A DNA stretch of 46,645 nucleotides. Source: Burkholderiaceae bacterium. GTDB lineage: Bacteria; Pseudomonadota; Gammaproteobacteria; Burkholderiales; Burkholderiaceae_D. Position numbers and translations under genes: made by a program. The notes below the pieces were generated by a model. The model saw nothing but the letters and a program-made list of their open reading frames with translations, searched no databases and was not told where the DNA came from. This document shows positions 1-10,788 of the stretch, piece after piece. Position 1 is the first letter of the stretch, and the number at the start of each line of letters is the position of its first letter. The stretch is taken from positions 1 to 46,645 of the forward strand of contig JAIENA010000180.1 of NCBI GenBank assembly GCA_019751755.1, read 5' to 3'.

Positions 1-18
1 CGATTGGCTTAAACCCCC

Positions 19-41
19 ATGGCGGCCCGGCGGGCCGCCAT
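19..41 (-). terminator. GC-rich hairpin after the MBL-fold hydrolase gene
   Basis: A perfect inverted repeat with two 10-base arms (ATGGCGGCCC and its complement) and a 3-base loop lies just beyond the stop codon of the minus-strand hydrolase gene. Weaker flanking complementarity extends the stem. It has no strong U tract on the minus strand, so it may be an inefficient or bidirectional terminator. Confidence 0.55.
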
Positions 42-56
42 GGTTGGTCTTGCCGG

Positions 57-1010
57 TTAGCGCGGCACGGTGTAATTGACCGGCACAAAGGTATACCCCT
101 TGCCTTGCGCGCGCAGGTGGCCGATGCCGGGGAATTGCAAGTGCGCCGCGCCGATCAGGTGGCCGTGCTTGGCGGCTTCGGCAAAGGCGGACTTGCGTTG
201 CGCCAGCGCGGCTTTCGCGTCCGAATCGAACTGAATCGTCACGGACGGATCATCGAACTGCACCGATTGCACGTGCATCAAGTCGCCGATCAGCACCAGT
301 TTTTGTCCACGGCTTTCCACCACATAGCTGGTGTGGCCCGGCGTGTGGCCGTGGCTGCCCACCGCCTTGATGCCCGGCACCAGGTCGGTGTCGCCTTCAA
401 ACGGCACCAGCTTGCCCGCGTCGCTGTACGGCAACAACGCATCGATCGGGCGCTGGAACGATCCCTTGCCGTCGGCCGGCGCTTTTTCCAGGTTCACTTT
501 GCTCAGGTAATGGTCGGTGTCGTGCTTGTCAGCGCGCACCACCGCGTTCGGAAACACGGCCTTGCCCTCTTGTGTCAGGCCGCCGAAATGGTCCGAGTGC
601 ATGTGGGTGATATAGATTTCATCGACCTGCTCCGGCGCATAACCGGACGCTTTCAGACTGGCCAGCAATTTGCCCAGCGTCGGACCGAACAGCCCGGCGG
701 CGCCCGTGTCAATCAAGACCAGCTTGCTGCCGGTATTGACGAGGTAGCCATTGACCGAGGTTTCCAGCGGGGTTTTCAGGAACGATTTTTCCAGTGCCTT
801 CCGGGTTTTGGCCTCGGGCTGGTGCAAAATCTTATCTACCGGCAAATCAACGGTGCCATCATTGAGCGCTGTCACTTCGAAATCGCCCAACATCATCCGG
901 TAATAACCGGGACCTTGTACTTTGGCCAGTGGCGCGGCGGCGGAAGCGGCGGTACACGCCAAGGCGGCGGCAATGGCAACACCGGTGTGGGTCAGGCTTT
1001 TGAACATCAT
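57..1010 (-). CDS. Exported metallo-beta-lactamase-fold hydrolase
   Basis: This 317-residue protein begins with a Sec-type signal peptide (hydrophobic stretch at about residues 9-26, ending in Ala-rich ASAAA), so it probably acts in the periplasm. The zinc-binding motif HMHSDH (H136, H138, D140, H141) is intact. A downstream HTPGH and the GDLMH segment supply further metal ligands. The family hydrolyses lactones, beta-lactams, thioesters or phosphoesters, and the substrate here cannot be told from sequence. Two adjacent ATG codons (1010 and 1007) both sit behind a GAGGGA ribosome site; the outer one is listed. It is transcribed away from the acyltransferase gene at 1167, with a shared 156-base promoter region, and ends at a strong hairpin. 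It could be a lactonase or beta-lactamase relative, but there is no direct evidence for either. Confidence 0.9.
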   Translation of the reverse strand: MMFKSLTHTGVAIAAALACTAASAAAPLAKVQGPGYYRMMLGDFEVTALNDGTVDLPVDKILHQPEAKTRKALEKSFLKTPLETSVNGYLVNTGSKLVLIDTGAAGLFGPTLGKLLASLKASGYAPEQVDEIYITHMHSDHFGGLTQEGKAVFPNAVVRADKHDTDHYLSKVNLEKAPADGKGSFQRPIDALLPYSDAGKLVPFEGDTDLVPGIKAVGSHGHTPGHTSYVVESRGQKLVLIGDLMHVQSVQFDDPSVTIQFDSDAKAALAQRKSAFAEAAKHGHLIGAAHLQFPGIGHLRAQGKGYTFVPVNYTVPR

Positions 1011-1166
1011 GGGTCCCTCGGAATAACGTTATCGGAATTACTACCGGCCACTACGATAACTGAGAAACAGGAAACTTGCAGAAACACCACACTCGCGACA
1101 CACTGCTTGCCCTAGCTTGGTGGCAACGATAGAATCCCGGGCGCATTTTTTTTGTTGGAGTAGACC

Positions 1167-1772
1167 ATGCAAGACCTCGTAAAACCAGCCGACCTGCCCG
1201 GCGCCGGACAACGTCTGGCCCTGCGGGTATTGACCCTGTTCGGCTGGCGCTTGCTGTTCCGCCCCCTGCCCGGCCCGCACGGCATCTGCGTGATTTACCC
1301 GCACACGTCGAACTGGGATTTCATTATCGGCATGGTCGGCAAGTGGGCGCTGGGCTTGCATTTCCGCTGGCTGGCCAAGGATTCCCTGTTCAAGATTCCG
1401 CTGCTGGGACGCTGGTTTTCCGCAATGGGCGGCGATCCGGTCGACCGCAGTGCGAAAACCGGCATGATCCAGCGCCAGGCCGCGCGCATGCACGCGGCCG
1501 ACTGGTACTGGGTCGGCATCACGCCGGAAGGCACGCGGGCTTACCGCCCGCACTGGAAAAGCGGCTTTTATCACCTGGCGCTGGAAGCCAAGGTACCGCT
1601 GTGCCTGGTCTATCTCGATTACCCGAATAAAATCCTCGCGGTGCGCGACCACGTGTTCCTGACCGGCGACCAGGAAACCGACCTGGCGGCGATCCGCGCC
1701 GGCTTTGCCGGCCATGAAGGCCTGCACCCGGAAGACGCGGCGCCGATCCAGTTCAGCGACAAGCGCGGTTAA
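1167..1772 (+). CDS. 1-acyl-glycerol-3-phosphate acyltransferase family protein
   Basis: This 201-residue protein belongs to the PlsC-like lysophospholipid acyltransferase superfamily. The catalytic HX4D block is visible as HTSNWD near residue 49. A substrate-binding segment GITPEGTRA lies near residue 118, matching the EGTR motif that contacts the phosphate. The family moves an acyl chain from acyl-ACP or acyl-CoA to a lysophospholipid or related acceptor at the inner membrane. It is shorter than typical PlsC and has no clear membrane helix, so the acceptor may differ. The start is supported by TTGGAG seven bases upstream. The gene converges with ureJ, only four bases separating the two coding ends. 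Confidence 0.88.
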   Translation: MQDLVKPADLPGAGQRLALRVLTLFGWRLLFRPLPGPHGICVIYPHTSNWDFIIGMVGKWALGLHFRWLAKDSLFKIPLLGRWFSAMGGDPVDRSAKTGMIQRQAARMHAADWYWVGITPEGTRAYRPHWKSGFYHLALEAKVPLCLVYLDYPNKILAVRDHVFLTGDQETDLAAIRAGFAGHEGLHPEDAAPIQFSDKRG

Positions 1773-1776
1773 GGGC

Positions 1777-2385
1777 TTACAGCCCCGCCAGCATCGCCAC
1801 CCCGGCCGCCGCAACCCCGGCGCCAGCGGTCCGCACCAGGCCCGCCGAGGCCCAGGCGCCCAGACGGCGTCCAGCCAACAGCAACAGGCCACTGGCCGCG
1901 ATAAAGCCGGCGCTGGCGACCAGCGGCAACTCCAGGCCATGGGCATTCCCATGCAGCATGGCAAAGCCCGTCAACAGCGCCATGGCGGCCGGCGTCGGCA
2001 GCCGCACGGTGGCCGCCATCACCAGCATGCCGCTGGCCACCACCGTGGCGGCGATGCCGGTTTCCAGTCCGGCCAACGCCAGCCCGGCCGCGCCCCCCAG
2101 CGCACCTAGCAGCATCGCAACCAGATACAGCGGCAGCAGGCGCGCCCCCTGAGGCTGGCGCGCGCTCCACACGCCCGTCGCGGCAATCGCCAGCAAATGG
2201 TCGAGACCGGTCAACGGATGCAGGAACCCGGCCACCAGCGCGGCGGGCACATTTTCCAGCGTGGCGTGGTGCGCGCCGGGATGCGCCAGCACCGGCGCGC
2301 TATACAGCGCCAGCGGCAGCAAGCACGCCAGTGCCGTGGTCAAAGCCGGCGCCACTGCGCCCGCGTGGGTGATCCGATTCGTCAT
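1777..2385 (-). CDS. ureJ: HupE/UreJ family membrane protein
   Basis: This 202-residue membrane protein closes the urease operon. The N-terminus is a signal-like hydrophobic stretch ending near ALAHPGAHH. It is followed by [10 protein letters not shown], the HX5DH motif of the HupE/UreJ family, and about six membrane segments. HupE/UreJ proteins are thought to be secondary nickel (or cobalt) carriers that feed urease or hydrogenase. Here the fit is to urease, because no other nickel transporter lies in the operon. The ATG at 2385 overlaps the ureG stop as ATGA, which decides this start over an upstream in-frame one and implies translational coupling. Confidence 0.88.
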   Translation of the reverse strand: MTNRITHAGAVAPALTTALACLLPLALYSAPVLAHPGAHHATLENVPAALVAGFLHPLTGLDHLLAIAATGVWSARQPQGARLLPLYLVAMLLGALGGAAGLALAGLETGIAATVVASGMLVMAATVRLPTPAAMALLTGFAMLHGNAHGLELPLVASAGFIAASGLLLLAGRRLGAWASAGLVRTAGAGVAAAGVAMLAGL

Positions 2386-3035
2386 GCCTGTCCCTCCAAT
2401 GGTGTTGTCTGTGCTTGCGCCGCCAGGTCCAGCAGTCCCTGCCGGCAAATAAAATCAATCACGGCCGGCACCCCGTCACCGCTGCGCAAATTGGTAAACA
2501 GGAACGGCCGCTCACCGCGCATGCGCTTGGCGTCTTGCGCCATGATGTCGAGGTTGGCGCCGACATACGGCGCCAGGTCGGTTTTATTAATAATCAGCAA
2601 ATCCGAGCGGGTGATGCCGGGCCCGCCCTTGCGCGGGATTTTTTCGCCGCCCGCCACGTCGATCACATAAATCGTCAAATCCGACAATTCCGGACTGAAG
2701 GTGGCGGCCAGGTTGTCGCCGCCGGATTCGACCAGGATCAGGTCCAGGTCGGGAAAATCGGCCTGCATGCGCGCAATCGCTTCCAGATTGATCGACGCGT
2801 CTTCGCGGATCGCCGTGTGCGGGCAGCCGCCGGTTTCCACGCCCATCAGGCGCTCGGCCGGCAAGGCGTTGGCGCGCAACAGGATTTCCATGTCCTCGCG
2901 GGTATAGATATCGTTGGTGATGACGGCCATGTCATAGCGCTCACGCATGCCTTTGCACAGCATTTCACACAGCGCGGTCTTGCCAGAGCCGACCGGCCCG
3001 CCGATGCCGACCCGCAGGGGATTTGATTGGGACAT
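2382..3035 (-). CDS. ureG: Urease accessory GTPase UreG
   Basis: This 217-residue protein is the SIMIBI-class GTPase that powers nickel insertion into urease together with UreD, UreF and UreE in the cytoplasm. The P-loop GPVGSGKT is at residues 13-20. The metal-binding CPH motif is at residues 71-73, and NKTD, the guanine-recognition motif, lies near residue 150. Length matches the family (about 205-215). It follows ureF after a 14-base gap containing an AAGGAG ribosome site and overlaps ureJ by four bases. Confidence 0.97.
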   Translation of the reverse strand: MSQSNPLRVGIGGPVGSGKTALCEMLCKGMRERYDMAVITNDIYTREDMEILLRANALPAERLMGVETGGCPHTAIREDASINLEAIARMQADFPDLDLILVESGGDNLAATFSPELSDLTIYVIDVAGGEKIPRKGGPGITRSDLLIINKTDLAPYVGANLDIMAQDAKRMRGERPFLFTNLRSGDGVPAVIDFICRQGLLDLAAQAQTTPLEGQA

Positions 3036-3049
3036 TGCTACTCCTTGTG

Positions 3050-3730
3050 TTAAGAACGGTACAAGCGGCTGTACTGGGTTTCATGCCGCATCGACAGCAG
3101 CGACAGCGCGGGGGCCCAGTTGCCCATGGCGTCATCGTCGACCTGCTGCGCATGGCGCGCCGCCGCTTCGATCTCGGGCCGCAGCGACAACAGCATGCGC
3201 TGCCCCGCCACCTGCCCCAGCGGCACGGATTTGACGCACACCAGCACCTGGTTTTCGGCCCACGCAAACAGCATGGCCAGCAACGCTTGCGGCGCCGGAA
3301 TGCCGAGCGCCGCCACCGCGCAGGCATAGGCCACCGGCAAGGTGGTGTCGGACGGCGGCGGCAGCAACGCGGTCAGGGTGGCGTCGGCGATATCGAGTTC
3401 GGTCACCAGGCGCGACAGCGAATAGCCCATTTGCAGGCTCTCGGCGCGAAACTCCGCCGTATCGCGCGACGCCAGATAACGTTCACTCCATTGCGCCACC
3501 GCGACTGCATCGCGCCGGCTAAAGGCATCGATCAGGCGCCAGCACACGGGCGCCTCCCATTGCGCCACCACTTCCTGCAATTGCTGCGCGATCCAGGCGC
3601 GGGCGCTGGCGGCGTCCGTCACCTGGCGGGACTCCAGCGCCCCTTCCAGCCCTTGCGAATAGCTGTAGGCGCCCACCGGCAGCGATGGACTGGCCAGTTG
3701 CAGCAGGTGGAGCAGCGCGGCCGCCTGCAT
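3050..3730 (-). CDS. ureF: Urease accessory protein UreF
   Basis: This 226-residue protein is UreF, which docks on the UreD-urease complex and acts as the gatekeeper for UreG GTPase activity. Family hallmarks include the N-terminal [18 protein letters not shown] segment (residues 12-29) and the C-terminal [20 protein letters not shown] stretch. The reading frame stays open well upstream, but the start at 3730 is chosen because homology begins there and its ATG shares one base with the ureE stop (TGATG), implying coupled translation. It is soluble, with no signal peptide. Confidence 0.95.
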   Translation of the reverse strand: MQAAALLHLLQLASPSLPVGAYSYSQGLEGALESRQVTDAASARAWIAQQLQEVVAQWEAPVCWRLIDAFSRRDAVAVAQWSERYLASRDTAEFRAESLQMGYSLSRLVTELDIADATLTALLPPPSDTTLPVAYACAVAALGIPAPQALLAMLFAWAENQVLVCVKSVPLGQVAGQRMLLSLRPEIEAAARHAQQVDDDAMGNWAPALSLLSMRHETQYSRLYRS

Positions 3731-4248
3731 CAGACGGGATCCGACGGCCGGTGGATTTTTTGGCGGGCCGGGATCGGCGCCAGCGGGTGGCCATCCTGGT
3801 GGCCATGGTGGTGGCCGCCGCCATAGGCGCCGGCTTCCGGTTCGAACGGCACGCTGTCCTCGACCACCAGCGCGCCCAGCCCGCGCAGCATGTCGCGCAA
3901 CACGGCGTCGGCGCGGATGCGCAGGAAACCCTCGCCCAGTTGCGCCTGCGTGTGGCGGTTCCCCAAGTGGAACGCGCAGCGCAGCAAATCGTGCGGGTCG
4001 GCGCAGGTGACGGTGTACACCGGCTCGCAGGCCGCCACCACCCGCACCACTTTCGTGCGGTCTTCGCCCGTCAATAAATCGCCATCGCGCAGCACGGTGC
4101 CGCGCACCGTGTACACAGCCGCTTCCTCGCCATTCGACAACTGCGCCCGCAGGCGGCATTTTTCGCGCAATTCATACGGCAACACCAGTTCCGCATACGC
4201 CGTGGCCGGCCCGGGAATCCGGCTATGTAAGGTCAATATCGATGCCAT
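3730..4248 (-). CDS. ureE: Urease nickel metallochaperone UreE
   Basis: This 172-residue protein is UreE, a dimeric chaperone that hands nickel to UreG/urease. The N-terminal peptide-binding domain includes YELREKCRLRAQLSNGEE. The central metal-binding domain carries GNRHTQAQLGE, whose His residue corresponds to the conserved interface ligand. The C-terminus is His-rich (HHHGHQDGH near residues 148-156), which in homologues stores extra nickel. The ATG at 4248 is preceded by GGAG; an upstream in-frame extension has no homology and overlaps the ureC end. The stop overlaps the ureF start. Confidence 0.95.
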   Translation of the reverse strand: MASILTLHSRIPGPATAYAELVLPYELREKCRLRAQLSNGEEAAVYTVRGTVLRDGDLLTGEDRTKVVRVVAACEPVYTVTCADPHDLLRCAFHLGNRHTQAQLGEGFLRIRADAVLRDMLRGLGALVVEDSVPFEPEAGAYGGGHHHGHQDGHPLAPIPARQKIHRPSDPV

Positions 4249-4259
4249 CGTGGCCACTC

Positions 4260-5960
<1,701 letters not shown>

Positions 5961-6290
5961 TCATTCTTCCTGTGCGGACGGTTTGTCCAGTTTGCCGTTC
6001 ACGGCGCCATTGAAGCCGTGTACCACCCGGTCGCCTCCCAGTTTGACCAGTTCGACCGTGCGCTGCTGGCCCGGTTCAAAGCGCACCGCGGTCCCGGCCG
6101 CGATATTGAGGCGCATGCCGTAGGCTTGCCAGCGCTCGAACGCCAGCGCGGGATTGACTTCAAAAAAGTGAAAGTGCGAACCCACCTGCACCGGCCGGTC
6201 GCCACGGTTGGCAACGGTGATGGTGACGGTTTCGCGGCCGGTGTTGAGGCTGATCGCGCCTTCTTCGAGCAGGGTTTCTCCAGGGATCAT
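5961..6290 (-). CDS. ureB: Urease beta subunit UreB
   Basis: This 109-residue structural subunit forms the (UreABC)3 urease trimer with UreA and UreC. It shows the conserved start MIPGE, the [13 protein letters not shown] segment (residues 37-49), and [15 protein letters not shown] (residues 60-74). The ATG at 6290 is preceded by GGAGGATGCC and lies 11 bases after the ureA stop. A longer upstream extension of the frame overlaps ureA and has no homology. Confidence 0.97.
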   Translation of the reverse strand: MIPGETLLEEGAISLNTGRETVTITVANRGDRPVQVGSHFHFFEVNPALAFERWQAYGMRLNIAAGTAVRFEPGQQRTVELVKLGGDRVVHGFNGAVNGKLDKPSAQEE

Positions 6291-6301
6291 GGCATCCTCC
6301 T

Positions 6302-6604
6302 TCAAGGAATCGGGTGGTGCACGGTAACGAGCTTGCTGCCGTCCGGGAAGGTCGCTTCGACCTGGATATCCGGGATCATTTCCGGTACCCCTTCCATCAC
6401 ATCGGCGCGGCCCAGAATGCGGGTGCCTTCGTCCATCAGTTGCGCCACGCTCTTGCCGTCGCGCGCGCCTTCCATGATGGCCGCCGTGATCAGCGCCACC
6501 GCTTCCGGATGGTTCAGTTTCAAACCGCGCGCGCGGCGCCGTTCCGCCACCAGGGCGGCGGTAAAAATGAGCAGCTTGTCTTTTTCTCGGGGGGTCAAAT
6601 CCAT
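6302..6604 (-). CDS. ureA: Urease gamma subunit UreA
   Basis: This 100-residue protein is the smallest structural subunit of urease. It shows the family's N-terminal [18 protein letters not shown], the [10 protein letters not shown] segment and the C-terminal [14 protein letters not shown]. Length matches the usual 100 residues, so the subunit is separate and not fused to UreB as in Helicobacter. It follows ureD by nine bases, with a GGAGAC ribosome site in the gap. Confidence 0.97.
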   Translation of the reverse strand: MDLTPREKDKLLIFTAALVAERRRARGLKLNHPEAVALITAAIMEGARDGKSVAQLMDEGTRILGRADVMEGVPEMIPDIQVEATFPDGSKLVTVHHPIP

Positions 6605-6613
6605 GGTGTCTCC

Positions 6614-7489
6614 TCAGGTGCGCCAACTGCGTGGCGTATGTGCGGCGCGGCCCAGCAGCGCGGGCCGCACCAGGTGCAGTGCCGCCAGCATCAATTCACG
6701 GGCCGCTTCGCTGTCGTGGCCCAGGTGGCGGATCGCCAGCACGTGCTTGCCGGCCAGCGTCGCGCCCCAGTGGCCGCCTTGGCCGGCCGGTCCGGTGTCG
6801 CCCAAGGCGCGCAGCGCCGCCAGCAAGTCGGCCGAAAACGTGTTGCCCACCGCCAGCAAGGTGGCGCACACCGTGTAACCGGCCAGTCCCAGCGGGCTGG
6901 CCAGCGTATGCGGCGTCAGCACGCCCTGCTCCCACCACAGCAGCTTGCCGCCGCGCCGGATGCGCGTGACTTGCCGGATGCGGCCGGTGTTGAACGATTC
7001 GCCGGCGGCGCGCCGCCCCAGGCACAGGATTTCGCAGCCGATGTAGGCGGCGTCGGCGGCCAGTTGCACGTCGTGCTCCAGTTCCACCCGCGCATCGTCA
7101 AAAAAAATACTTTCCTGCGGCAGCCACTCGATGGCCGCGCCCTGCCGCGCCTCCAGCGTCACCTGCTGGCCGGAGGTCTTGCCATTGGCGCGGTACCACT
7201 TGGCCGCACCGGGCGTGGTCAACACCACTTGCGCGCCGTCGCCGGCCACCGCCTCCAGCGCCAGCCGGTCGCCGCCCACCACGCCGCCCGGCGGGTGGAT
7301 CACGATCGCATGGCACACGTCAAATCCTTCCGGATACAGTGCTTTCTGCACCCGCAGCGGACCGCTGTGGCGGCGCCCGGTCAGGCGCGTGGCGGCGCCG
7401 TCGCGGCTAAACGCCAGCGACAAGTGCGCGTGCCACGCCGGATGGCCGGCCTGGTCTGACGGTAAGGAAGGATTGCTGCTGTCCGGCAT
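6614..7489 (-). CDS. ureD: Urease accessory protein UreD
   Basis: This 291-residue protein is UreD (UreH in some species), the scaffold that binds apo-urease and channels nickel from UreG through UreF. Family signatures include [12 protein letters not shown] (residues 65-76), [10 protein letters not shown] (about 91-100), and [10 protein letters not shown] (about 122-131). As first gene of the operon it has a CAGGAA ribosome site six bases before the ATG. It lies about 19 bases downstream of the start expected from the sigma-54 promoter at 7519-7534. Confidence 0.95.
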   Translation of the reverse strand: MPDSSNPSLPSDQAGHPAWHAHLSLAFSRDGAATRLTGRRHSGPLRVQKALYPEGFDVCHAIVIHPPGGVVGGDRLALEAVAGDGAQVVLTTPGAAKWYRANGKTSGQQVTLEARQGAAIEWLPQESIFFDDARVELEHDVQLAADAAYIGCEILCLGRRAAGESFNTGRIRQVTRIRRGGKLLWWEQGVLTPHTLASPLGLAGYTVCATLLAVGNTFSADLLAALRALGDTGPAGQGGHWGATLAGKHVLAIRHLGHDSEAARELMLAALHLVRPALLGRAAHTPRSWRT

Positions 7490-7518
7490 AGTGTTCCTGG
7501 GTTGCTTGCTACTGGTTC

Positions 7519-7534
7519 AGCAAAAGTCGTGCCA
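7519..7534 (-). promoter_or_regulatory. Sigma-54 (-24/-12) promoter of the urease operon
   Basis: Read on the minus strand this is TGGCAC-N5-TTGCT, a full match to the sigma-54 consensus TGGCAC-N5-TTGCW with the invariant GG and GC correctly spaced. Transcription should begin near 7508, leaving a short leader with the ureD ribosome site. Sigma-54 promoters need an enhancer-binding activator; the palindrome at 7594-7610 is the likely NtrC site. Confidence 0.85.
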
Positions 7535-7593
7535 GCCCCTGGGCGAGATCCTCACCACATGATGCACCAAATCAGCACAGTCATCGGAAACCT

Positions 7594-7610
7594 CGCACCA
7601 CCGTGGTGCG
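7594..7610. promoter_or_regulatory. NtrC-type enhancer palindrome
   Basis: The 17-base sequence CGCACCACCGTGGTGCG is a perfect dyad around one central base and contains GCACCA-N3-TGGTGC, the core of the enteric NtrC consensus. Its centre lies about 94 bases upstream of the predicted sigma-54 start. A second, one-sided match (TGCACCA at 7563-7569) lies between it and the promoter. It also sits 40 bases before the divergent antiporter gene. Binding is inferred from consensus only. Confidence 0.7.
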
Positions 7611-7649
7611 TGCGCCCCGTTTCATCCTCGGCGCGTATAGTCCGCAGGC

Positions 7650-8945
7650 ATGACTGCCTACCTCTGGTTTATGCTGATCGGTTGCCTGATGCTGGCGCGG
7701 GGACTGGCGGCCACCACGCTGGCGCGGCTGCCGGTGACCTCGGCCATCGTCTATCTCGGCGTCGGCCTGCTGCTGGGCCCCGCCGTGCTGGGGGTGTTTA
7801 TCGTCAACCCGCTGGCGCAGGCGCCGTTGCTGGAAATCCTGGCGGAACTGGCGGTGCTCATTTCGCTGTTTTCCGCCGGCGTCAAAATGCCGGTGCCCTT
7901 CACGTGGACGCGCTGGCAAGCATCGCTGCGGCTGGCCTGGGTCTCGATGACGGTGTCGGTGGCGCTGGTGGCGCTGTTCGCATGGAGCGTGCTGCAGCTA
8001 CCGGTCGGCGCGGCCATCCTGCTGGGCGCGATCCTGGCGCCGACCGACCCGGTGCTGGCCACCGATGTGCAAGTACGCCATGCGGGCGACCGCGATCAAC
8101 TGCGCTTTGCCCTGACCTGCGAAGCGGGCCTGAATGACGGCAGCGCTTTCCCGCTGGTGATGCTGGGACTGGGCCTATTGGGCCTGCATGAACTGGGCCA
8201 GTTCGGCTGGCGCTGGGCCGTCATCGATGTGCTGTACGCCACCGGCACGGCGATCGTCATCGGGATTGCCGCTGGCGCCCTGCTGGCGCGGGTTGGCTGG
8301 ATGTTGCGCGGCACCGATCCGCGCCACGAGGTGCTCGATGATTTCGTCGGGCTGGGGCTGATTGCCGTGGTGTACGGCGTCAGCGTCTGGCTGCACGCGT
8401 GGGGTTTTCTGGCGGTGTTTTTTGCCGGCGTCGCGCTGCGGCAAACCGAACTGACCTTGGCCGGCATGCCGCGCGACCGGCACGGCTTGATGAACGCGGC
8501 GCCGGCCACAGCGGGCGCGCCGGCCGCGCACGTTGCCGAAGCCCCGCTGACAGTCAGCGGGGAATCGCTGATGTTCAAGGAACACCTGGAACGCCTGTCC
8601 GAGTTGTTGCTGGTATTACTGCTGGGCGCCGCGATTTCGCTGTACACCTGGGACTGGCGCACCTGGAGCACGGCGCTGTTCCTGTTTTGCGTGGCGCGCC
8701 CCGCCAGCGTGTATCTCGGGCTGGCCGGGGCCGGCGTGCGGGGCCGCGTCAAAGGCATCGCCGCGTGGTTTGGCGTGCGCGGCATCGGTTCTGTGTATTA
8801 CCTGATGTTTGCCGTCAACCACGGCATCCCCGCCGTGCTGGCCAGCACCCTGATCGACATCACCTTGGTCACCATCATGCTGTCGATCCTGGTGCACGGC
8901 ACCAGCGTCAAGCCGCTGTTTGATCGGTTCTGGCCGGAGCGCTGA
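7650..8945 (+). CDS. CPA1-type cation/proton antiporter
   Basis: This 431-residue inner-membrane protein belongs to the monovalent cation:proton antiporter-1 family. About 12 hydrophobic segments run through the chain. The ion-binding region is visible as ILAPTDPVLATD (about residues 130-141), followed by LTCEAGLNDGSAFPLVM (about 155-171). These match the TDP and ND motifs of NhaP-type Na+/H+ or K+/H+ exchangers. The family's long cytosolic C-terminal domain is absent. No ribosome site precedes the ATG, and a TATAGT -10-like box ends eight bases before it, so the message may be leaderless. It converges with the DUF885 gene. Ion preference cannot be read from sequence. Confidence 0.9.
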   Translation: MTAYLWFMLIGCLMLARGLAATTLARLPVTSAIVYLGVGLLLGPAVLGVFIVNPLAQAPLLEILAELAVLISLFSAGVKMPVPFTWTRWQASLRLAWVSMTVSVALVALFAWSVLQLPVGAAILLGAILAPTDPVLATDVQVRHAGDRDQLRFALTCEAGLNDGSAFPLVMLGLGLLGLHELGQFGWRWAVIDVLYATGTAIVIGIAAGALLARVGWMLRGTDPRHEVLDDFVGLGLIAVVYGVSVWLHAWGFLAVFFAGVALRQTELTLAGMPRDRHGLMNAAPATAGAPAAHVAEAPLTVSGESLMFKEHLERLSELLLVLLLGAAISLYTWDWRTWSTALFLFCVARPASVYLGLAGAGVRGRVKGIAAWFGVRGIGSVYYLMFAVNHGIPAVLASTLIDITLVTIMLSILVHGTSVKPLFDRFWPER

Positions 8946-8967
8946 GCGCCGCCGGCCATGGCCGCCG

Positions 8968-10779
8968 TTACTCGTCCTTCGGATACGGACTCTTGCCGCC
9001 GTCGGCAATAAACGCATCGATGCGCGCCTGCAATACCGGCAGCGGCACCGACCCCAGATGCAAGACCGTATCGTGGAAGTTGCGGATATCGAACTTCGCG
9101 CCCAGTGCCTTCTCGGCGCGCTGACGCGCTTCGATGATCGCCATCTCGCCCAGGTAATACGACAATGCCTGGCCCGGCCACGAAATGTAGCGGTCCACCT
9201 CGGTTTCCACTTCGTGGTTCGACAAGGCCGTGTTGTCACGCAGGTAGGCTTGCGCCTGCTCGCGGGTCCAGCCCTTGGCGTGCACGCCGGTATCGACCAC
9301 CAGGCGCGACGCGCGCCAGGCCTGGTAGCTCAGCATGCCGAACACTTCATACGGCGTTTCATACATGCCCATTTCCACACCCAGCCGCTCCGAGTACAGT
9401 GCCCAGCCTTCGCCAAAGGCGGAAATATAGGCTTTGCGGAATTCCGGGCGGCCCTTGATTTCCAGCGCGATCGGCATCTGGAACGCATGGCCCGGCGCCG
9501 ATTCATGCAGCGTCAAAGCGGGCAGGCTGTACAGCGCGCGCGAGGGCAAATTGTAGGTGTTGACCAGATACACGCCGGGCCCGCCGCGGCCCGAGGTGTA
9601 ATACGGCGCCTGTTCCGGCGGCACCGGAATGATGGCGAAGCGCTTGCGCGGCAGGTAACCGAAATAATCGCCAACCTTGGCGTCGAAGCGCTTGGCAATG
9701 TGGGACGCGCGCATCAGCAGCTCTTCCGGCGTCTTGGCGTAGAACTGCGGGTCGGTGCGCAGGAAATGCAGGAAGGCCGGCAAGTCGCCGTCGAATTTCA
9801 CTTGCTTCATGACCTCCAGCATTTCCGCCCGCAGCTTGGCCATTTCCTTCAGACCGATCTGGTGGATCTCATCGGCCGACAAGGTGGTGGTGGTGAATTC
9901 CGTGATCTTCGACTGGTAATAGGCCTTGCCGTCCGGCAGGCTGGTGGCGGCCAGCGCTTGATTGGCGCCCGGGATATATTCATCGCGCATAAAGGCCAGC
10001 AATTGCGCATGGGCCGGCACCACGGCCTCGCGGATGGCTTTCAATGCCGCCGCGCGCAACTGCTCCTGCTCGGCCGCAGGCACCGACGCCGGCATCTCGC
10101 GGAACGGTTTATAGAACACCAGCTTGGTCAAATCCTTCTCGTCCGTCACCGCCAGCAGCGAACTTTCACGGCCCAGCAGCGTGACTTTCGGCGGCGTGAA
10201 GCCGCGCTTCAGGCCCGCGCGCATGTTGACGATCTGTTCGCCAAAGTAGCGCGGCACGTCATTGAGTTGCGCCACATAGGCGCGGTATTCCGGCAAGGTG
10301 CGCAAGGTCTTGCGCGCCTCGCCCGCCATATTGGACCAGAACGACGAATCGGCGTTCAGCGGCTTTTCATATTCACGGAAGCGCTGGTTGTCGATCAGTG
10401 CGGCGATCTGTGCGCGGTACACCAGGTAATTGATGCGCTCGCCGTCCGACAGGCTGGCTGGCGCCACGCCATCGAGCTTTTTCATGACGTCTTGCCAGGT
10501 CGCCAGGCGCGCCTGCTGCGTGGCGGCGTCGACTTTCGGCAGCGCCGCGCTGACCGCGTTGACGTCGTCCTCGTCATCTTCCATCTTTTGCCGCTGGCGC
10601 CACTGCCATTCCTGGGTATGGATGGCCTTGAATTTCGCGTCGGCCGCGCGGGTGGCGGCCGAGACCTTGAGCGCCGGTGCGGCGGCCGTGTTGGCCGTCG
10701 CCGCGCGGGCGTTGACAGGGGCGGCACAGGTTGCCGCGCACAATAATGCGGCCGCGATCGCGGCGCCGGTTTTCTTCAT
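8968..10779 (-). CDS. Exported DUF885 family (peptidase-like) protein
   Basis: This 603-residue protein starts with a Sec signal peptide (hydrophobic residues about 5-20, ending ARA). It belongs to the DUF885 family, members of which resemble zinc-dependent carboxypeptidase/oligopeptidase folds. The metal-binding motif HESAPGH lies near residue 425, with a downstream Glu (FGEGWALYSE) as likely third ligand, so it is probably a periplasmic metallopeptidase. Its substrate is unknown. It lies nine bases after the GGDEF-EAL gene on the same strand, so the two may be co-transcribed; a functional link is not evident. Confidence 0.88.
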   Translation of the reverse strand: MKKTGAAIAAALLCAATCAAPVNARAATANTAAAPALKVSAATRAADAKFKAIHTQEWQWRQRQKMEDDEDDVNAVSAALPKVDAATQQARLATWQDVMKKLDGVAPASLSDGERINYLVYRAQIAALIDNQRFREYEKPLNADSSFWSNMAGEARKTLRTLPEYRAYVAQLNDVPRYFGEQIVNMRAGLKRGFTPPKVTLLGRESSLLAVTDEKDLTKLVFYKPFREMPASVPAAEQEQLRAAALKAIREAVVPAHAQLLAFMRDEYIPGANQALAATSLPDGKAYYQSKITEFTTTTLSADEIHQIGLKEMAKLRAEMLEVMKQVKFDGDLPAFLHFLRTDPQFYAKTPEELLMRASHIAKRFDAKVGDYFGYLPRKRFAIIPVPPEQAPYYTSGRGGPGVYLVNTYNLPSRALYSLPALTLHESAPGHAFQMPIALEIKGRPEFRKAYISAFGEGWALYSERLGVEMGMYETPYEVFGMLSYQAWRASRLVVDTGVHAKGWTREQAQAYLRDNTALSNHEVETEVDRYISWPGQALSYYLGEMAIIEARQRAEKALGAKFDIRNFHDTVLHLGSVPLPVLQARIDAFIADGGKSPYPKDE

Positions 10780-10788
10780 GGGGATATC

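Noticed and set aside
105..1115. A plus-strand open frame opposite the MBL-fold hydrolase
   Set aside because: Low-complexity His/Arg/Gln composition and no homology; the minus-strand gene has a signal peptide and an intact zinc motif.
8946..8967. CGGCCATGGCCG palindrome between converging genes, as terminator
   Set aside because: The stem is short and lacks a U tract on either strand, so it cannot be called with confidence.
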